Of a DNA stretch of 64,000 bases, positions 50,194 through 63,700 are shown piece by piece. The notes beneath the pieces were generated by a model. The model saw only the letters and a list, made by a program, of their open reading frames with translations. It did not search any database and was not told the DNA's origin. The first letter of the stretch is position 1. Every line of letters begins with the position of its first letter. Source of the DNA: Auanema rhodensis. Its lineage: Eukaryota > Nematoda > Chromadorea > Rhabditida > Rhabditidae. The stretch is from assembly GCA_964057225.1 (NCBI GenBank), contig OZ059896.1, positions 3,100,001 through 3,164,000 of the forward strand, read 5' to 3'. Position numbers and translations under genes: made by a program.

Positions 50194-51948
50194 ATGCACC
50201 GAGATATCAACTGATATAGGTTCACACTTATATCCTCGATTTTCACCGTGAAGAATTAATTTTTTTGTTGAATAACAATGTCCATCGTCTTTGTCTTGAA
50301 AAAAGAAATCTAAAAACATCTACTTTTTGTGAAATTATTTTGAAATTTTTCGGGAAAATTTTTGTCAAAATGTTTTTGGAAGCAATGTTGAGTGTACATG
50401 GAAACTCAACATACACTAATGCATCATTTTTCAAACGATCATAACTAATTTTTGTATTGAGCGTTTCTCCATGTAGTATAGTGCATTCGATGCGGATTTT
50501 TAAGCTGCGTCGATCTGTATTATCAGATTTGCGCTAGCTTGAAAATGCACCGAGATATCAACTGATATAGGTTCACACTTATATCCTCGATTTTCACCGT
50601 GAAGAATTAATTTTTTTGTTGAATAACAATGTCCATCGTCTTTGTCTTGAAAAAAGGAATCTAAAAACATCTACTTTTTGTGAAATTATTTTGAAATTTT
50701 TCGGGAAAATTTTTGTCAAAATGTTTTTGGAAGCATTGTTGAGTGTACATGGAAACTCAACATACACTAATGCATCATTTTTCAAACGATCATAACTAAT
50801 TTTTGTATTGAGCGTTTCTCCATGTAGTATAGTGCATTCGATGCGGATTTTTAAGCTGCGTCGATCTGTGTTATCAGATTTGCGCTAGCTTGAAAATGCA
50901 CCGAGATATCAACTGATATAGGTTCACACTTATATCCTCGATTTTCACCGTGAAGAATTAATTTTTTTGTTGAATAACAATGTCCATCGTCTTTGTCTTG
51001 AAAAAAGGAATCTAAAAACATCTACTTTTTGTGAAATTATTTTGAAATTTTTCGGGAAAATTTTTGTCAAAATGTTTTTGGAAGCATTGTTGAGTGTACA
51101 TGGAAACTCAACATACACTAATGCATCATTTTTCAAACAATCATAACTAATTTTTGTATTAAGCGTTTCTCAATGTAGTATAGTGCATTCGATGCGGATT
51201 TTTAAGCTGCGTCGATCTGTGTTATCAGATTTGCGCTAGCTTGAAAATGCACCGAGATATCAACTGATATAGGTTCACACTTATATCCTCGATTTTCACC
51301 CTGAAGATTTAATTTTTTCGTTGAATAACATTGTCCATCGTCTTTGTCTTGAAAAAAGGAATCTAAAAACATCTACTTTTTGTGAAATTATTTTGAAATT
51401 TTTCGGGAAAATTTTTGTCAAAATGTTTTTGGAAGCATTGTTGAGTGTACATGAAAACTCAACATACACTAATGCATCATTTTTCAAACGATCATAACTA
51501 ATTTTTGTATTGAGCGTTTCTCCATGTAGTATAGTGCATTCGATGCGGATTTTCAAGCTGCGTCGATCTGTGTTATCAGATTTGCGCTAGCTTGAAAATG
51601 CACCGAGATATCAACTGATATAGGTTCACACTTATATCCTCGATTTTCACCGTGAAGAATTAATTTTTTTGTTGAATAACAATGTCCATCGTCTTTGTCT
51701 TGAAAAAAGGAATCTAAAAACATCTACTTTTTGTGAAATTATTTTGAAATTTTTCGGGAAAATTTTTGTCAAAATGTTTTTGGAAGCAATGTTGAGTGTA
51801 CATGGAAACTCAACATACACTAATGCATCATTTTTCAAACGATCATAACTAATTTTTGTATTGAGCGTTTCTCCATGTAGTATAGTGCATTCGATGCGGA
51901 TTTTTAAGCTGCGTCGATCTGTGTTATCAGATTTGCGCTAGCTTGAAA
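50194..51948 (+). repeat. Five-monomer block, second copy
   Basis: Copies 144-148 are the partner of 41770-43524. The shared catgaaaact change inside the otherwise near-invariant box is good evidence of common descent and not of independent mutation. Confidence 0.85.
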
Positions 51949-54056
51949 ATGCACCGAGATATCAACTGATATAGGTTCACACTTATATCCTCGATTTTCA
52001 CCGTGAAGAATTAATTTTTTTGTTGAATAACAATGTCCATCGTCTTTGTCTTGAAAAAAGGAATCTAAAAACATCTACTTTTTGTGAAATTATTTTGAAA
52101 TTTTTCGGGAAAATTTTTGTCAAAATGTTTTTGGAAGCAATGTTGAGTGTACATGGAAACTCAACATACACTAATGCATCATTTTTAAACGATCATAACT
52201 AATTTTTGTATTGAGTGTTTCCCAATGTAGTATAGTACATTCGATGCGGATTTTTAAGCTGCGTCGATCTGTGTTATCAGATTTGCGCTAGCTTAAAAAT
52301 GAACCGAGATATCAACTGATATAGGTTCACACTTATATCCTCGATTTTCACCCTGAAGATTAAATTTTTTCGTTGAATAACATTGTCCATCGTCTTTGTC
52401 TTGAAAAAAGGAATCTAAAAACATCTACTTTTTGTGAAATTATTTTGAAATTGTTCGGGAAAATTTTTGTCAAAATGTTTTTGGAAGCATTGTTGAGTGT
52501 ACATGGAAACTCAACATACACTAATGCATCATTTTTCAAACGATCATAACTAATTTTTGTATTGAGCGTTTCTCCATGTAGTATAGTACATTCGATGCGG
52601 ATTTTTAAGCTGCGTCGATCTGTGTTATCAGATTTGCGCTAGCTTAAAAATGAACCGAGATATCAACTGATATAGGTTCACACTTATATCCTCGATTTTC
52701 ACCCTGAAGATTTAATTTTTTCGTTGAATAACATTGTCCATCGTCTTTGTCTTGAAAAAAGGAATCTAAAAACATCTACTTTTTGTGAAATTATTTTGAA
52801 ATTGTTCGGGAAAATTTTTGTCAAAATGTTTTTGGAAGCATTGTTGAGTGTACATGGAAACTCAACATACACTAATGCATCATTTTTCAAACGATCATAA
52901 CTAATTTTTGTATTGAGCGTTTCTCCATGTAGTATAGTGCATTCGATGCGGATTTTTAAGCTGCGTCGATCTGTGTTATCAGATTTGCGCTAGCTTGAAA
53001 ATGCACCGAGATATCAACTGATATAGGTTCACACTTATATCCTCGATTTTCACCGTGAAGAATTAATTTTTTTTTGTTGAATAACAATGTCCATCGTCTT
53101 TGTCTTGAAAAAAGGAATCTAAAAACATCTACTTTTTGTGAAATTATTTTGAAATTTTTCGGGAAAATTTTTGTCAAAATGTTTTTGGAAGCAATGTTGA
53201 GTGTACATGGAAACTCAACATACACTAATGCATCATTTTTCAAACGATCATAACTAATTTTTGTATTGAGCGTTTCTCCATGTAGTATAGTGCATTCGAT
53301 GCGGATTTTTAAGCTGCGTCGATCTGTGTTATCAGATTTGCGCTAGCTTGAAAATGCACCGAGATATCAACTGATATAGGTTCACACTTATATCCTCGAT
53401 TTTCACCGTGAAGAATTAATTTTTTTGTTGAATAACAATGTCCATCGTCTTTGTCTTGAAAAAAGGAATCTAAAAACATCTACTTTTTGTGAAATTATTT
53501 TGAAATTTTTCGGGAAAATTTTTGTCAAAATGTTTTTGGAAGCAATGTTGAGTGTACATGGAAACTCAACATACACTAATGCATCATTTTTAAACGATCA
53601 TAACTAATTTTTGTATTGAGTGTTTCCCAATGTAGTATAGTACATTCGATGCGGATTTTTAAGCTGCGTCGATCTGTGTTATCAGATTTGCGCTAGCTTG
53701 AAAATGCACCGAGATATCAACTGATATAGGTTCACACTTATATCCTCGATTTTCACCGTGAAGAATTAATTTTTTTTTGTTGAATAACAATGTCCATCGT
53801 CTTTGTCTTGAAAAAAGGAATCTAAAAACATCTACTTTTTGTGAAATTATTTTGAAATTTTTCGGGAAAATTTTTGTCAAAATGTTTTTGGAAGCATTGT
53901 TGAGTGTACATGGAAACTCAACATACACTAATGCATCATTTTTCAAACGATCATAACTAATTTTTGTATTGAGCGTTTCTCCATGTAGTATAGTGCATTC
54001 GATGCGGATTTTTAAGCTGCGTCGATCTGTGTTATCAGATTTGCGCTAGCTTGAAA
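51949..54056 (+). repeat. Indel-bearing cluster, six monomers
   Basis: Monomers here start at 51949, 52299, 52650, 53001, 53354 and 53704, with lengths 350, 351, 351, 353, 350 and 353. The two 350-bp copies lack one C in catttttcaaacg (junctions 52186/52187 and 53591/53592). The two 353-bp copies have nine Ts instead of seven after aattaa (53067-53075 and 53770-53778). The middle two share gaaattgttcgg. The paired indels suggest one slippage event each, followed by duplication. Confidence 0.9.
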
Positions 54057-57000
54057 ATGCACCGAGATATCAACTGATATATGTTCACACTTATATCCTC
54101 GATTTTCACCGTGAAGATTTAATTTTTTTGTTGAATAACAATGTCCATCGTCTTTGTCTTGAAAAAAGGAATCTAAAAACATCTACTTTTTGTGAAATTA
54201 TTTTGAAATTTTTCGGGAAAATTTTTGTCAAAATGTTTTTGGAAGCATTGTTGAGTGTACATGGAAACTCAACATACACTAATGCATCATTTTTCAAACG
54301 ATCATAACTAATTTTTGTATTGAGCGTTTCTCCATGTAGTATAGTGCATTCGATGCGGATTTTTAAGCTGCGTCGATCTGTGTTATCAGATTTGCGCTAG
54401 CTTGAAAATGCACCGAGATATCAACTGATATAGGTTCACACTTATATCCTCGATTTTCACCCTGAAGATTTAATTTTTTCGTTGAATAACATTGTCCATC
54501 GTCTTTGTCTTGAAAAAAGAAATCTAAAAACATCTACTTTTTGTGAAATTATTTTGAAATTTTTCGGGAAAATTTTTGTCAAAATGTTTTTGGAAGCATT
54601 GTTGAGTGTACATGGAAACTCAACATACACTAATGCATCATTTTTCAAACGATCATAACTAATTTTTGTATTGAGCGTTTCTCCATGTAGTATAGTGCAT
54701 TCGATGCGGATTTTTAAGCTGCGTCGATCTGTGTTATCAGATTTGCGCTAGCTTGAAAATGCACCGAGATATCAACTGATATAGGTTCACACTTATATCC
54801 TCGATTTTCACCGTGAAGAATTAATTTTTTCGTTGAATAACATTGTCCATCGTCTTTGTCTTGAAAAAAGGAATCTAAAAACATCTACTTTTTGTGAAAT
54901 TATTTTGAAATTTTTCGGGAAAATTTTTGTCAAAATGTTTTTGGATGCATTGTTGAGTGTACATGGAAACTCAACATACACTAATGCATCATTTTTCAAA
55001 CGATCATAACTAATTTTTGTATTGAGTGTTTCTCCATGTAGTATAGTGCATTCGATGCGGATTTTTAAGCTGCGTCGATCTGTGTTATCAGATTTGCGCT
55101 AGCTTGAAAATGCACCGAGATATCAACTGATATATGTTCACACTTATATCCTCGATTTTCACCGTGAAGATTTAATTTTTTTGTTGAATAACAATGTCCA
55201 TCGTCTTTGTCTTGAAAAAAGGAATCTAAAAACATCTACTTTTTGTGAAATTATTTTGAAATTTTTCGGGAAAATTTTTGTCAAAATGTTTTTGGAAGCA
55301 TTGTTGAGTGTACATGGAAACTCAACATACACTAATGCATCATTTTTCAAACGATCATAACTAATTTTTGTATTGAGCGTTTCTCCATGTAGTATAGTGC
55401 ATTCGATGCGGATTTTTAAGCTGCGTCGATCTGTGTTATCAGATTTGCGCTAGCTTGAAAATGCACCGAGATATCAACTGATATAGGTTCACACTTATAT
55501 CCTCGATTTTCACCCTGAAGATTTAATTTTTTCGTTGAATAACATTGTCCATCGTCTTTGTCTTGAAAAAAGAAATCTAAAAACATCTACTTTTTGTGAA
55601 ATTATTTTGAAATTTTTCGGGAAAATTTTTGTCAAAATGTTTTTGGAAGCATTGTTGAGTGTACATGGAAACTCAACATACACTAATGCATCATTTTTCA
55701 AACGATCATAACTAATTTTTGTATTGAGCGTTTCTCCATGTAGTATAGTGCATTCGATGCGGATTTTTAAGCTGCGTCGATCTGTGTTATCAGATTTGCG
55801 CTAGCTTGAAAATGCACCGAGATATCAACTGATATAGGTTCACACTTATATCCTCGATTTTCACCGTGAAGAATTAATTTTTTCGTTGAATAACATTGTC
55901 CATCGTCTTTGTCTTGAAAAAAGGAATCTAAAAACATCTACTTTTTGTGAAATTATTTTGAAATTTTTCGGGAAAATTTTTGTCAAAATGTTTTTGGATG
56001 CATTGTTGAGTGTACATGGAAACTCAACATACACTAATGCATCATTTTTCAAACGATCATAACTAATTTTTGTATTGAGTGTTTCTCCATGTCGTATAGT
56101 GCATTCGATGCGGATTTTTAAGCTGCGTCGATCTGTGTTATCAGATTTGCGCTAGCTTGAAAATGCACCGAGATATCAACTGATATATGTTCACACTTAT
56201 ATCCTCGATTTTCACCGTGAAGATTTAATTTTTTTGTTGAATAACAATGTCCATCGTCTTTGTCTTGAAAAAAGGAATCTAAAAACATCTACTTTTTGTG
56301 AAATTATTTTGAAATTTTTCGGGAAAATTTTTGTCAAAATGTTTTTGGAAGCATTGTTGAGTGTACATGGAAACTCAACATACACTAATGCATCATTTTT
56401 CAAACGATCATAACTAATTTTTGTATTGAGCGTTTCTCCATGTAGTATAGTGCATTCGATGCGGATTTTTAAGCTGCGTCGATCTGTGTTATCAGATTTG
56501 CGCTAGCTTGAAAATGCACCGAGATATCAACTGATATAGGTTCACACTTATATCCTCGATTTTCACCCTGAAGATTTAATTTTTTCGTTGAATAACATTG
56601 TCCATCGTCTTTGTCTTGAAAAAAGAAATCTAAAAACATCTACTTTTTGTGAAATTATTTTGAAATTTTTCGGGAAAATTTTTGTCAAAATGTTTTTGGA
56701 AGCATTGTTGAGTGTACATGGAAACTCAACATACACTAATGCATCATTTTTCAAACGATCATAACTAATTTTTGTATTGAGCGTTTCTCCATGTAGTATA
56801 GTGCATTCGATGCGGATTTTTAAGCTGCGTCGATCTGTGTTATCAGATTTGCGCTAGCTTGAAAATGCACCGAGATATCAACTGATATAGGTTCACACTT
56901 ATATCCTCGATTTTCACCGTGAAGAATTAATTTTTTCGTTGAATAACATTGTCCATCGTCTTTGTCTTGAAAAAAGGAATCTAAAAACATCTACTTTTTG

Positions 57001-57215
57001 TGAAATTATTTTGAAATTTTTCGGGAAAATTTTTGTCAAAATGTTTTTGGATGCATTGTTGAGTGTACATGGAAACTCAACATACACTAATGCATCATTT
57101 TTCAAACGATCATAACTAATTTTTGTATTGAGTGTTTCCCAATGTAGTATAGTGCATTCGATGTGGATTTTTAAGCTGCGTCGATCTGTGTTATCAGATT
57201 TGCGCTAGCTTAAAA
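54057..57215 (+). repeat. Trimeric higher-order repeat, three units of 1,053 bp
   Basis: Units start at 54057, 55110 and 56163. Each has a first monomer with gatatatgttc, a second with ccctgaagattt and aaagaaatc, and a third with ttggatgcattg. Differences are in the last tail: gagtgtttctccatgtag, then the same with gtcg, then gagtgtttcccaatg with gatgtgga. This is the clearest regular higher-order repeat in the window. Confidence 0.9.
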
Positions 57216-57566
57216 ATGCACCGAGATATCAACTGATATAAGTTCACACTTATATCCTCGATTTTCACCGTGAAGAATTAATTTTTTTGTTGAATAACAA
57301 TGTCCATCGTCTTTGTCTTGAAAAAAGGAATCTAAAAACATCTACTTTTTGTGAAATTATTTTGAAATTTTTCGGGAAAATTTTTGTCAAAATGTTTTTG
57401 GAAGCAATGTTGAGTGTACATGGAAACTCAACATACACTAATGCATCATTTTTCAAACGATCATAACTAATTTTTGTATTGAGTGTTTCCCAATGTAGTA
57501 TAGTGCATTCGATGTGGATTTTTAAGCTGCGTCGATCTGTGTTATCAGATTTGCGCTAGCTTGAAA

Positions 57567-57917
57567 ATGCACCGAGATATCAACTGATATAGGTTCACAC
57601 TTATATCCTCGATTTTCACCGTGAAGAATTAATTTTTTTGTTGAATAACAATGTCCATCGTCTTTGTCTTGAAAAAAGGAATCTAAAAACATCTACTTTT
57701 TGTGAAATTATTTTGAAATTTTTCGGGAAAATTTTTGTCAAAATGTTTTTGGAAGCAATGTTGAGTGTACATGGAAACTCAACATACACTAATGCATCAT
57801 TTTTCAAACGATCATAACTAATTTTTGTATTTAGCTTTTCTCAATGTAGTATAGTGCATTCGATGCGGATTTTTAAGCTGCGTCGATCTGTGTTATCAGA
57901 TTTGCGCTAGCTTGAAA
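57567..57917 (+). repeat. B body with family A tail
   Basis: The body is fully B (cgggaaaa, caatgttgag), but the tail is ttagcttttctcaatg, the commonest family A tail. The same combination is seen in monomers starting 58971, 61076 and 62480, which are its copies within the 10-mer. It is the mirror image of the A-body/B-tail mosaics at 13690 and 18955. Confidence 0.82.
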
Positions 57918-60023
57918 ATGCACCGAGATATCAACTGATATAGGTTCACACTTATATCCTCGATTTTCACCCTGAAGATTTAATTTTTTCGTTGAATAAC
58001 ATTGTCCATCGTCTTTGTCTTGAAAAAAGGAATCTAAAAACATCTACTTTTTGTGAAATTATTTTGAAATTTTTCGGGAAAATTTTTGTCAAAATGTTTT
58101 TGGAAGCAATGTTGAGTGTACATGGAAACTCAACATACACTAATGCATCATTTTTCAAACGATCATAACTAATTTTTGTATTGAGTGTTTCCCAATGTAG
58201 TATAGTGCATTCGATGTGGATTTTTAAGCTGCGTCGATCTGTGTTATCAGATTTGCGCTAGCTTGAAAATGCACCGAGATATCAACTGATATAGGTTCAC
58301 ACTTATATCCTCGATTTTCACCGTGAAGAATTAATTTTTTCGTTGAATAACATTGTCCATCGTCTTTGTCTTGAAAAAAGGAATCTAAAAACATCTACTT
58401 TTTGTGAAATTATTTTGAAATTTTTCGGGAAAATTTTTGTCAAAATGTTTTTGGATGCATTGTTGAGTGTACATGGAAACTCAACATACACTAATGCATC
58501 ATTTTTCAAACGATCATAACTAATTTTTGTATTGAGTGTTTCCCAATGTAGTATAGTGCATTCGATGTGGATTTTTAAGCTGCGTCGATCTGTGTTATCA
58601 GATTTGCGCTAGCTTAAAAATGCACCGAGATATCAACTGATATAAGTTCACACTTATATCCTCGATGTTCACCGTGAAGAATTAATTTTTTTGTTGAATA
58701 ACAATGTCCATCGTCTTTGTCTTGAAAAAAGGAATCTAAAAACATCTACTTTTTGTGAAATTATTTTGAAATTTTTCGGGAAAATTTTTGTCAAAATGTT
58801 TTTGGAAGCAATGTTGAGTGTACATGGAAACTCAACATACACTAATGCATCATTTTTCAAACGATCATAACTAATTTTTGTATTGAGTGTTTCCCAATGT
58901 AGTATAGTGCATTCGATGTGGATTTTTAAGCTGCGTCGATCTGTGTTATCAGATTTGCGCTAGCTTGAAAATGCACCGAGATATCAACTGATATAGGTTC
59001 ACACTTATATCCTCGATTTTCACCGTGAAGAATTAATTTTTTTGTTGAATAACAATGTCCATCGTCTTTGTCTTGAAAAAAGGAATCTAAAAACATCTAC
59101 TTTTTGTGAAATTATTTTGAAATTTTTCGGGAAAATTTTTGTCAAAATGTTTTTGGAAGCAATGTTGAGTGTACATGGAAACTCAACATACACTAATGCA
59201 TCATTTTTCAAACGATCATAACTAATTTTTGTATTTAGCTTTTCTCAATGTAGTATAGTGCATTCGATGCGGATTTTTAAGCTGCGTCGATCTGTGTTAT
59301 CAGATTTGCGCTAGCTTGAAAATGCACCGAGATATCAACTGATATAGGTTCACACTTATATCCTCGATTTTCACCCTGAAGATTTAATTTTTTCGTTGAA
59401 TAACATTGTCCATCGTCTTTGTCTTGAAAAAAGGAATCTAAAAACATCTACTTTTTGTGAAATTATTTTGAAATTTTTCGGGAAAATTTTTGTCAAAATG
59501 TTTTTGGAAGCAATGTTGAGTGTACATGGAAACTCAACATACACTAATGCATCATTTTTCAAACGATCATAACTAATTTTTGTATTGAGTGTTTCCCAAT
59601 GTAGTATAGTGCATTCGATGTGGATTTTTAAGCTGCGTCGATCTGTGTTATCAGATTTGCGCTAGCTTGAAAATGCACCGAGATATCAACTGATATAGGT
59701 TCACACATATATCCTCGATTTTCACCGTGAAGAATTAATTTTTTTGTTGAATAACAATGTCCATCGTCTTTGTCTTGAAAAAAGGAATCTAAAAACATCT
59801 ACTTTTTGTGAAATTATTTTGAAATTTTTCGGGAAAATTTTTGTCAAAATGTTTTTGGAAGCATTGTTGAGTGTACATGGAAACTCAACATACACTAATG
59901 CATCATTTTTCAAACGATCATAACTAATTTTTGTATTGAGCGTTTCTCCATGTAGTATAGTGCATTCGATGCGGATTTTTAAGCTGCGTCGATCTGTGTT
60001 ATCAGATTTGCGCTAGCTTGAAA

Positions 60024-60373
60024 ATGCACCGAGATATCAACTGATATAGGTTCACACTTATATCCTCGATTTTCACCGTGAAGAATTAATTTTTTTGTTG
60101 AATAACAATGTCCATCGTCTTTGTCTTGAAAAAAGAAATCTAAAAACATCTACTTTTTGTGAAATTATTTTGAAATTTTTCGGGAAAATTTTTGTCAAAA
60201 TGTTTTTGGAAGCAATGTTGAGTGTACATGGAAACTCAACATACACTAATGCATCATTTTTAAACGATCATAACTAATTTTTGTATTGAGTGTTTCCCAA
60301 TGTAGTATAGTGCATTCGATGTGGATTTTTAAGCTGCGTCGATCTGTGTTATCAGATTTGCGCTAGCTTAAAA
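60024..60373 (+). repeat. 350-bp monomer with one-base deletion
   Basis: One C is missing in catttttcaaacg (junction 60261/60262). It is the third of four copies with this deletion; the fourth is 63533-63882, in the next 10-mer. Two others are in the cluster at 51949-54056. All four also have the gagtgtttcccaatg tail, so they probably share one ancestor. Confidence 0.85.
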
Positions 60374-60724
60374 ATGCACCGAGATATCAACTGATATAAG
60401 TTCACACTTATATCCTCGATTTTCACCCTGAAGAATTAATTTTTTTGTTGAATAACAATGTCAATCGTCTTTGTCTTGAAAAAAGGAATCTAAAAACATC
60501 TACTTTTTGTGAAATTATTTTGAAATTTTTCGGAAAAATTTTTGTCAAAATGTTTTTGGAAGCAATGTTGAGTGTACATGGAAACTCAACATACACTAAT
60601 GCATCATTTTTCAAACGATCATAACTAATTTTTGTATTGAGTGTTTCCCAATGTAGTATAGTGCATTCGATGTGGATTTTTAAGCTGCGTCGATCTGTGT
60701 TATCAGATTTGCGCTAGCTTAAAA

Positions 60725-63700
60725 ATGCACCGAGATATCAACTGATATAAGTTCACACTTATATCCTCGATTTTCACCGTGAAGAATTAATTTTTTTGTT
60801 GAATAACAATGTCCATCGTCTTTGTCTTGAAAAAAGGAATCTAAAAACATCTACTTTTTGTGAAATTATTTTGAAATTTTTCGGGAAAATTTTTGTCAAA
60901 ATGTTTTTGGAAGCAATGTTGAGTGTACATGGAAACTCAACATACACTAATGCATCATTTTTCAAACGATCATAACTAATTTTTGTATTGAGTGTTTCCC
61001 AATGTAGTATAGTGCATTCGATGTGGATTTTTAAGCTGCGTCGATCTGTGTTATCAGATTTGCGCTAGCTTGAAAATGCACCGAGATATCAACTGATATA
61101 GGTTCACACTTATATCCTCGATTTTCACCGTGAAGAATTAATTTTTTTGTTGAATAACAATGTCCATCGTCTTTGTCTTGAAAAAAGGAATCTAAAAACA
61201 TCTACTTTTTGTGAAATTATTTTGAAATTTTTCGGGAAAATTTTTGTCAAAATGTTTTTGGAAGCAATGTTGAGTGTACATGGAAACTCAACATACACTA
61301 ATGCATCATTTTTCAAACGATCATAACTAATTTTTGTATTTAGCTTTTCTCAATGTAGTATAGTGCATTCGATGCGGATTTTTAAGCTGCGTCGATCTGT
61401 GTTATCAGATTTGCGCTAGCTTGAAAATGCACCGAGATATCAACTGATATAGGTTCACACTTATATCCTCGATTTTCACCCTGAAGATTTAATTTTTTCG
61501 TTGAATAACATTGTCCATCGTCTTTGTCTTGAAAAAAGGAATCTAAAAACATCTACTTTTTGTGAAATTATTTTGAAATTTTTCGGGAAAATTTTTGTCA
61601 AAATGTTTTTGGAAGCAATGTTGAGTGTACATGGAAACTCAACATACACTAATGCATCATTTTTCAAACGATCATAACTAATTTTTGTATTGAGTGTTTC
61701 CCAATGTAGTATAGTGCATTCGATGTGGATTTTTAAGCTGCGTCGATCTGTGTTATCAGATTTGCGCTAGCTTGAAAATGCACCGAGATATCAACTGATA
61801 TAGGTTCACACTTATATCCTCGATTTTCACCGTGAAGAATTAATTTTTTCGTTGAATAACATTGTCCATCGTCTTTGTCTTGAAAAAAGGAATCTAAAAA
61901 CATCTACTTTTTGTGAAATTATTTTGAAATTTTTCGGGAAAATTTTTGTCAAAATGTTTTTGGATGCATTGTTGAGTGTACATGGAAACTCAACATACAC
62001 TAATGCATCATTTTTCAAACGATCATAACTAATTTTTGTATTGAGTGTTTCCCAATGTAGTATAGTGCATTCGATGTGGATTTTTAAGCTGCGTCGATCT
62101 GTGTTATCAGATTTGCGCTAGCTTAAAAATGCACCGAGATATCAACTGATATAAGTTCACACTTATATCCTCGATTTTCACCGTGAAGAATTAATTTTTT
62201 TGTTGAATAACAATGTCCATCGTCTTTGTCTTGAAAAAAGGAATCTAAAAACATCTACTTTTTGTGAAATTATTTTGAAATTTTTCGGGAAAATTTTTGT
62301 CAAAATGTTTTTGGAAGCAATGTTGAGTGTACATGGAAACTCAACATACACTAATGCATCATTTTTCAAACGATCATAACTAATTTTTGTATTGAGTGTT
62401 TCCCAATGTAGTATAGTGCATTCGATGTGGATTTTTAAGCTGCGTCGATCTGTGTTATCAGATTTGCGCTAGCTTGAAAATGCACCGAGATATCAACTGA
62501 TATAGGTTCACACTTATATCCTCGATTTTCACCGTGAAGAATTAATTTTTTTGTTGAATAACAATGTCCATCGTCTTTGTCTTGAAAAAAGGAATCTAAA
62601 AACATCTACTTTTTGTGAAATTATTTTGAAATTTTTCGGGAAAATTTTTGTCAAAATGTTTTTGGAAGCAATGTTGAGTGTACATGGAAACTCAACATAC
62701 ACTAATGCATCATTTTTCAAACGATCATAACTAATTTTTGTATTTAGCTTTTCTCAATGTAGTATAGTGCATTCGATGCGGATTTTTAAGCTGCGTCGAT
62801 CTGTGTTATCAGATTTGCGCTAGCTTGAAAATGCACCGAGATATCAACTGATATAGGTTCACACTTATATCCTCGATTTTCACCCTGAAGATTTAATTTT
62901 TTCGTTGAATAACATTGTCCATCGTCTTTGTCTTGAAAAAAGGAATCTAAAAACATCTACTTTTTGTGAAATTATTTTGAAATTTTTCGGGAAAATTTTT
63001 GTCAAAATGTTTTTGGAAGCAATGTTGAGTGTACATGGAAACTCAACATACACTAATGCATCATTTTTCAAACGATCATAACTAATTTTTGTATTGAGTG
63101 TTTCCCAATGTAGTATAGTGCATTCGATGTGGATTTTTAAGCTGCGTCGATCTGTGTTATCAGATTTGCGCTAGCTTGAAAATGCACCGAGATATCAACT
63201 GATATAGGTTCACACATATATCCTCGATTTTCACCGTGAAGAATTAATTTTTTTGTTGAATAACAATGTCCATCGTCTTTGTCTTGAAAAAAGGAATCTA
63301 AAAACATCTACTTTTTGTGAAATTATTTTGAAATTTTTCGGGAAAATTTTTGTCAAAATGTTTTTGGAAGCATTGTTGAGTGTACATGGAAACTCAACAT
63401 ACACTAATGCATCATTTTTCAAACGATCATAACTAATTTTTGTATTGAGCGTTTCTCCATGTAGTATAGTGCATTCGATGCGGATTTTTAAGCTGCGTCG
63501 ATCTGTGTTATCAGATTTGCGCTAGCTTGAAAATGCACCGAGATATCAACTGATATAGGTTCACACTTATATCCTCGATTTTCACCGTGAAGAATTAATT
63601 TTTTTGTTGAATAACAATGTCCATCGTCTTTGTCTTGAAAAAAGAAATCTAAAAACATCTACTTTTTGTGAAATTATTTTGAAATTTTTCGGGAAAATTT

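Larger units (their letters stand above)
41068..51948 (+). repeat. Homogeneous family B domain with ctccatg tails
   Basis: Most of the 31 copies share gatataggttc, ccgtgaag, cttgaaaatg and the tail gagcgtttctccatg. A recurring trimer (a monomer ending tgtattatc, then two gcattgttgag monomers, the second with tail taagcgtttctcaatg) is found starting at 41770, 44578, 46684, 48088 and 50194. The spacing between its copies is irregular (8, 6, 4 and 6 monomers). Confidence 0.82.
57216..60724 (+). repeat. 10-monomer higher-order repeat, first unit (3,509 bp)
   Basis: Copies 164-173 form a unit whose markers all return 3,509 bp later: cacacatata (59702 and 63211), the C deletion (60261/60262 and 63770/63771) and tcaatcg (60461 and 63970). 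Within it, copies 164-166 are repeated as 168-170, so a 4-mer is nested inside. The one difference I found from the next unit is tcgatgttcac near 58663. Confidence 0.9.

Noticed and set aside
10580-63422. Recurrent 63-codon minus-strand reading frames (86-95 codons in a few copies), one per B monomer
   Set aside because: They follow the 351-bp repeat exactly, are closed by TAG in every A monomer, tolerate radical substitutions (for example Leu/His, Ile/Ser), and change length with a single indel or stop-site mutation. There is no promoter-like context or recognisable domain. They are by-products of an AT-rich repeat.
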